Below are positions 5,554 through 6,798 of a stretch of 6,798 bases of DNA, piece after piece. Origin of the DNA: Rickettsia endosymbiont of Bryobia graminum (GTDB taxonomy: Bacteria > Pseudomonadota > Alphaproteobacteria > Rickettsiales > Rickettsiaceae). The position numbers and the translations under genes were made by a program. Positions within the stretch are counted from its first letter, which is position 1. Each line of letters opens with the position of its first letter. The stretch is taken from contig JAJIYR010000108.1 of NCBI GenBank assembly GCA_020881085.1, forward strand, positions 1-6,798. The letters run 5' to 3'. The notes beneath the pieces are model-generated. The model was not told where the DNA came from and did no database searches. It saw only the letters and a program-made list of their open reading frames with translations.

Positions 5554-6650
5554 ATATTCATACTCTGTAGTGTTTTAGCAATTACAATAGATGCTTTACC
5601 ACCGCCAAAAATCTTGAGACGACTCTTCCCGATGCTATTTTCTTTTACTACTTTATCAAAATCTGTTAACTGAAATTTATAAGAAGAAAAATTGGAGCTG
5701 GTAAAACTTCCCATAACCTTTTGCGAACCTGTATTTTCTATTTCTGGCCATGGCGTAGTATTTAAAAAAACATAACAAGGAATTCCAGCAAAAAACGCTT
5801 CCTTTTGCAATCCTCCAGAATCTGTAAGGACTAGATTGGAATCACTTATTAACCCCATCATTTCAAGGTATGATAATGGTTCCTCTAAATGTATTTTAGG
5901 ATGATTTACTAATTTCTTATAAAGATTATATTTAAGAAGATTATTTCTAGTTCTTGGATGTATTGGATATACTATATGCTCTTCTAAGGAAATCAACATA
6001 TCACACAAGTTAGATAAATTAGCTTGTGTATCAACGTTTTCTTGCCTGTGAAATGTACATACAAAATATCTATCAAAGCGCTTAGCATACTCAGATTTTA
6101 TAAATGATAATTGCTTTTCCATAAAAAGGTCTAGCATTACATCACCAGAAAAAACTATTTTATCTTCAGTAAAACCTTCTTTCTTTAAATTTTGTACGGA
6201 AGTTATATCAGGAGCAAATAAAATATCCGAACTATTATCAACTAAAATTCTATTATATTCTTCTGGAATAGTAATATCACCAAGGCGTGGTCCAGCTTCA
6301 ATATGGGCTATTTTAATATTAAGTTTTTTAGCAGCAATAGCGGCACTTAAAGTTGTATTAGTATCTCCATACACCAATACTATATGTGGTTGTTCCTTTA
6401 GAAAAATATTTTCTAAAGCAGCAATACAAGTTGAAATAAACTGGAGATCTGAAAGATTATTGATATTCAAGTTATAATCAGGAGTCTTAAGGTTCAATTC
6501 TTTAAAAAAAGAATCACTCATCTTTGTATCAAAATGTTGACCAGTATTAACTATAGTTTCATCACATCCAAATTCCACTAATTTTTTTGAAATAGTTGCG
6601 GATTTAATAAATTGTGGACGATTTCCAAAAACAGTTAAAATTCTTTTCAT
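5550..6650 (-). CDS. wecB: UDP-N-acetylglucosamine 2-epimerase (non-hydrolysing, WecB/WbpI-like)
   Basis: This 366-residue cytoplasmic enzyme of the GT-B-fold epimerase family interconverts UDP-GlcNAc and UDP-ManNAc, or a related UDP-sugar, for surface polysaccharide synthesis. The N-terminal nucleotide loop is FGNRPQFIK (residues 8-16), then NTGQHFD. VYGDTNTT gives Asp96, IEAGPR gives Glu118, and IPEEYNR gives Glu131 and Arg134. HRQEN begins at His201, HPR is at 231-233, and TDSGGLQKEA holds Gly279-Gly280 and Glu284 of the UDP site. These are counterparts of E. coli WecB Asp95, Glu117, Glu131 and His213. GNRPQFIK in place of GTRPEAIK, and EAGPR in place of EAGLR, bring it nearer the WbpI-like branch, so the exact substrate is uncertain. 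The start has AGGA three bases upstream (6657-6654). The gene runs convergently toward tRNA-Ser, and an IS200-type element ends about 20 bases before its start. Confidence 0.92.
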   Translation of the reverse strand: MKRILTVFGNRPQFIKSATISKKLVEFGCDETIVNTGQHFDTKMSDSFFKELNLKTPDYNLNINNLSDLQFISTCIAALENIFLKEQPHIVLVYGDTNTTLSAAIAAKKLNIKIAHIEAGPRLGDITIPEEYNRILVDNSSDILFAPDITSVQNLKKEGFTEDKIVFSGDVMLDLFMEKQLSFIKSEYAKRFDRYFVCTFHRQENVDTQANLSNLCDMLISLEEHIVYPIHPRTRNNLLKYNLYKKLVNHPKIHLEEPLSYLEMMGLISDSNLVLTDSGGLQKEAFFAGIPCYVFLNTTPWPEIENTGSQKVMGSFTSSNFSSYKFQLTDFDKVVKENSIGKSRLKIFGGGKASIVIAKTLQSMNI

Positions 6651-6671
6651 AATTCCTATAATAAAAGTAAT

Positions 6672-6691
6672 CCCCGCCGCAAGCAGCGGGG
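6672..6691 (-). mobile_element. right-end hairpin of the IS200/IS605-type element
   Basis: CCCCGC (6672-6677) and GCGGGG (6686-6691) form a GC-rich hairpin standing out in otherwise AT-rich sequence, four bases downstream of the TnpA stop on the minus strand. Y1 transposases of this family recognise subterminal hairpins and cut beside them, so this is the expected 3' end of the element. The exact cleavage point, somewhere between the hairpin and about 6655, cannot be fixed. It could also terminate transcription leaving tnpA, although the following ATTACTTTTAT is an imperfect T-tract. Confidence 0.7.
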
Positions 6692-6695
6692 TATT

Positions 6696-6798
6696 TTAGA
6701 AGAAAGCTAGCTGATGATCCTCATGCAGTTTCTTATATTCCATGCCTTGGTTTTTTACGTATTTTCCTATCATATTCTCATTTCCATGCTTACCTACC
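6696..6798 (-). CDS. IS200/IS605-family transposase TnpA, C-terminal fragment (runs off the right edge)
   Basis: The last 33 codons of a minus-strand gene end at the TAA at 6698-6696. They encode NMIGKYVKNQGMEYKK and then LHEDHQLAFF, the typical tail of Y1 (HUH) single-strand transposases found repeatedly in Rickettsia genomes. The catalytic tyrosine helix is visible as YVKNQ, matching the Y-x-x-x-Q arrangement in which Tyr attacks DNA and Gln helps hold the metal (Tyr127 and Gln131 in IS608 TnpA). The HUH motif lies outside the window, so I cannot tell whether the enzyme is complete. It is oriented with wecB, directly upstream of it. Confidence 0.88.
   Translation of the reverse strand, partial: VGKHGNENMIGKYVKNQGMEYKKLHEDHQLAFF

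Noticed and set aside
1..6798. CRISPR array, toxin-antitoxin pair, riboswitch or phage genes
   Set aside because: No regularly spaced repeats, no small paired ORFs with toxin-like features, and no recognisable aptamer or phage protein were seen on either strand.

Overview
The window is strongly AT-rich (about 30% G+C by eye) and gene-dense, with decaying genes and two different insertion-sequence ends. The thioredoxin reductase closely matches my memory of Rickettsia TrxB. Together with the single-HRDC RNase D, the degraded alpha/beta hydrolase and the IS debris, this points to a Rickettsiaceae genome (Rickettsia or a close relative such as Tisiphia/Megaira-type symbionts). The placement is inferred from recognition, not from a search.

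Left edge (1-652): the N-terminus of an IS5-family transposase runs off the left edge on the minus strand. Just upstream of it, also on the minus strand, is a truncated protein remnant (124-501) with a Cys-Cys-Gln motif. A 150-base AT-rich gap holding a perfect 10-bp inverted repeat follows.

Central plus-strand block (653-5208): xth (exodeoxyribonuclease III / AP endonuclease), rnd (ribonuclease D, 2 bases downstream), an AEC-family membrane transporter, a broken alpha/beta hydrolase in three reading frames, and trxB (thioredoxin reductase) with a possible signal-peptide extension. All spacings are under 70 bases and no terminator is obvious between genes, so they may be co-transcribed. The functions (DNA base-excision repair, RNA 3' trimming, carrier, dead hydrolase, disulfide reduction) do not form one pathway. 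An intrinsic terminator follows trxB.

Right part (5209-6798): a complete class II tRNA-Ser(UGA), with CCA encoded and a good extended -10 promoter immediately before it, ends the plus-strand block. Convergent to it on the minus strand is wecB-like UDP-GlcNAc 2-epimerase, probably for surface polysaccharide precursors. An IS200/IS605-type element has its 3' end (the TnpA C-terminus with the YxxxQ motif, then a GC-rich hairpin) only about 20 bases upstream of the wecB start, so wecB has probably been separated from its original upstream context.

I see no convincing undescribed system. The observations most worth checking are the signal-peptide-like extension fused in frame to trxB, the stepwise decay of the hydrolase, the Cys-Cys-Gln remnant beside the IS5 element, and the IS200 end abutting wecB.
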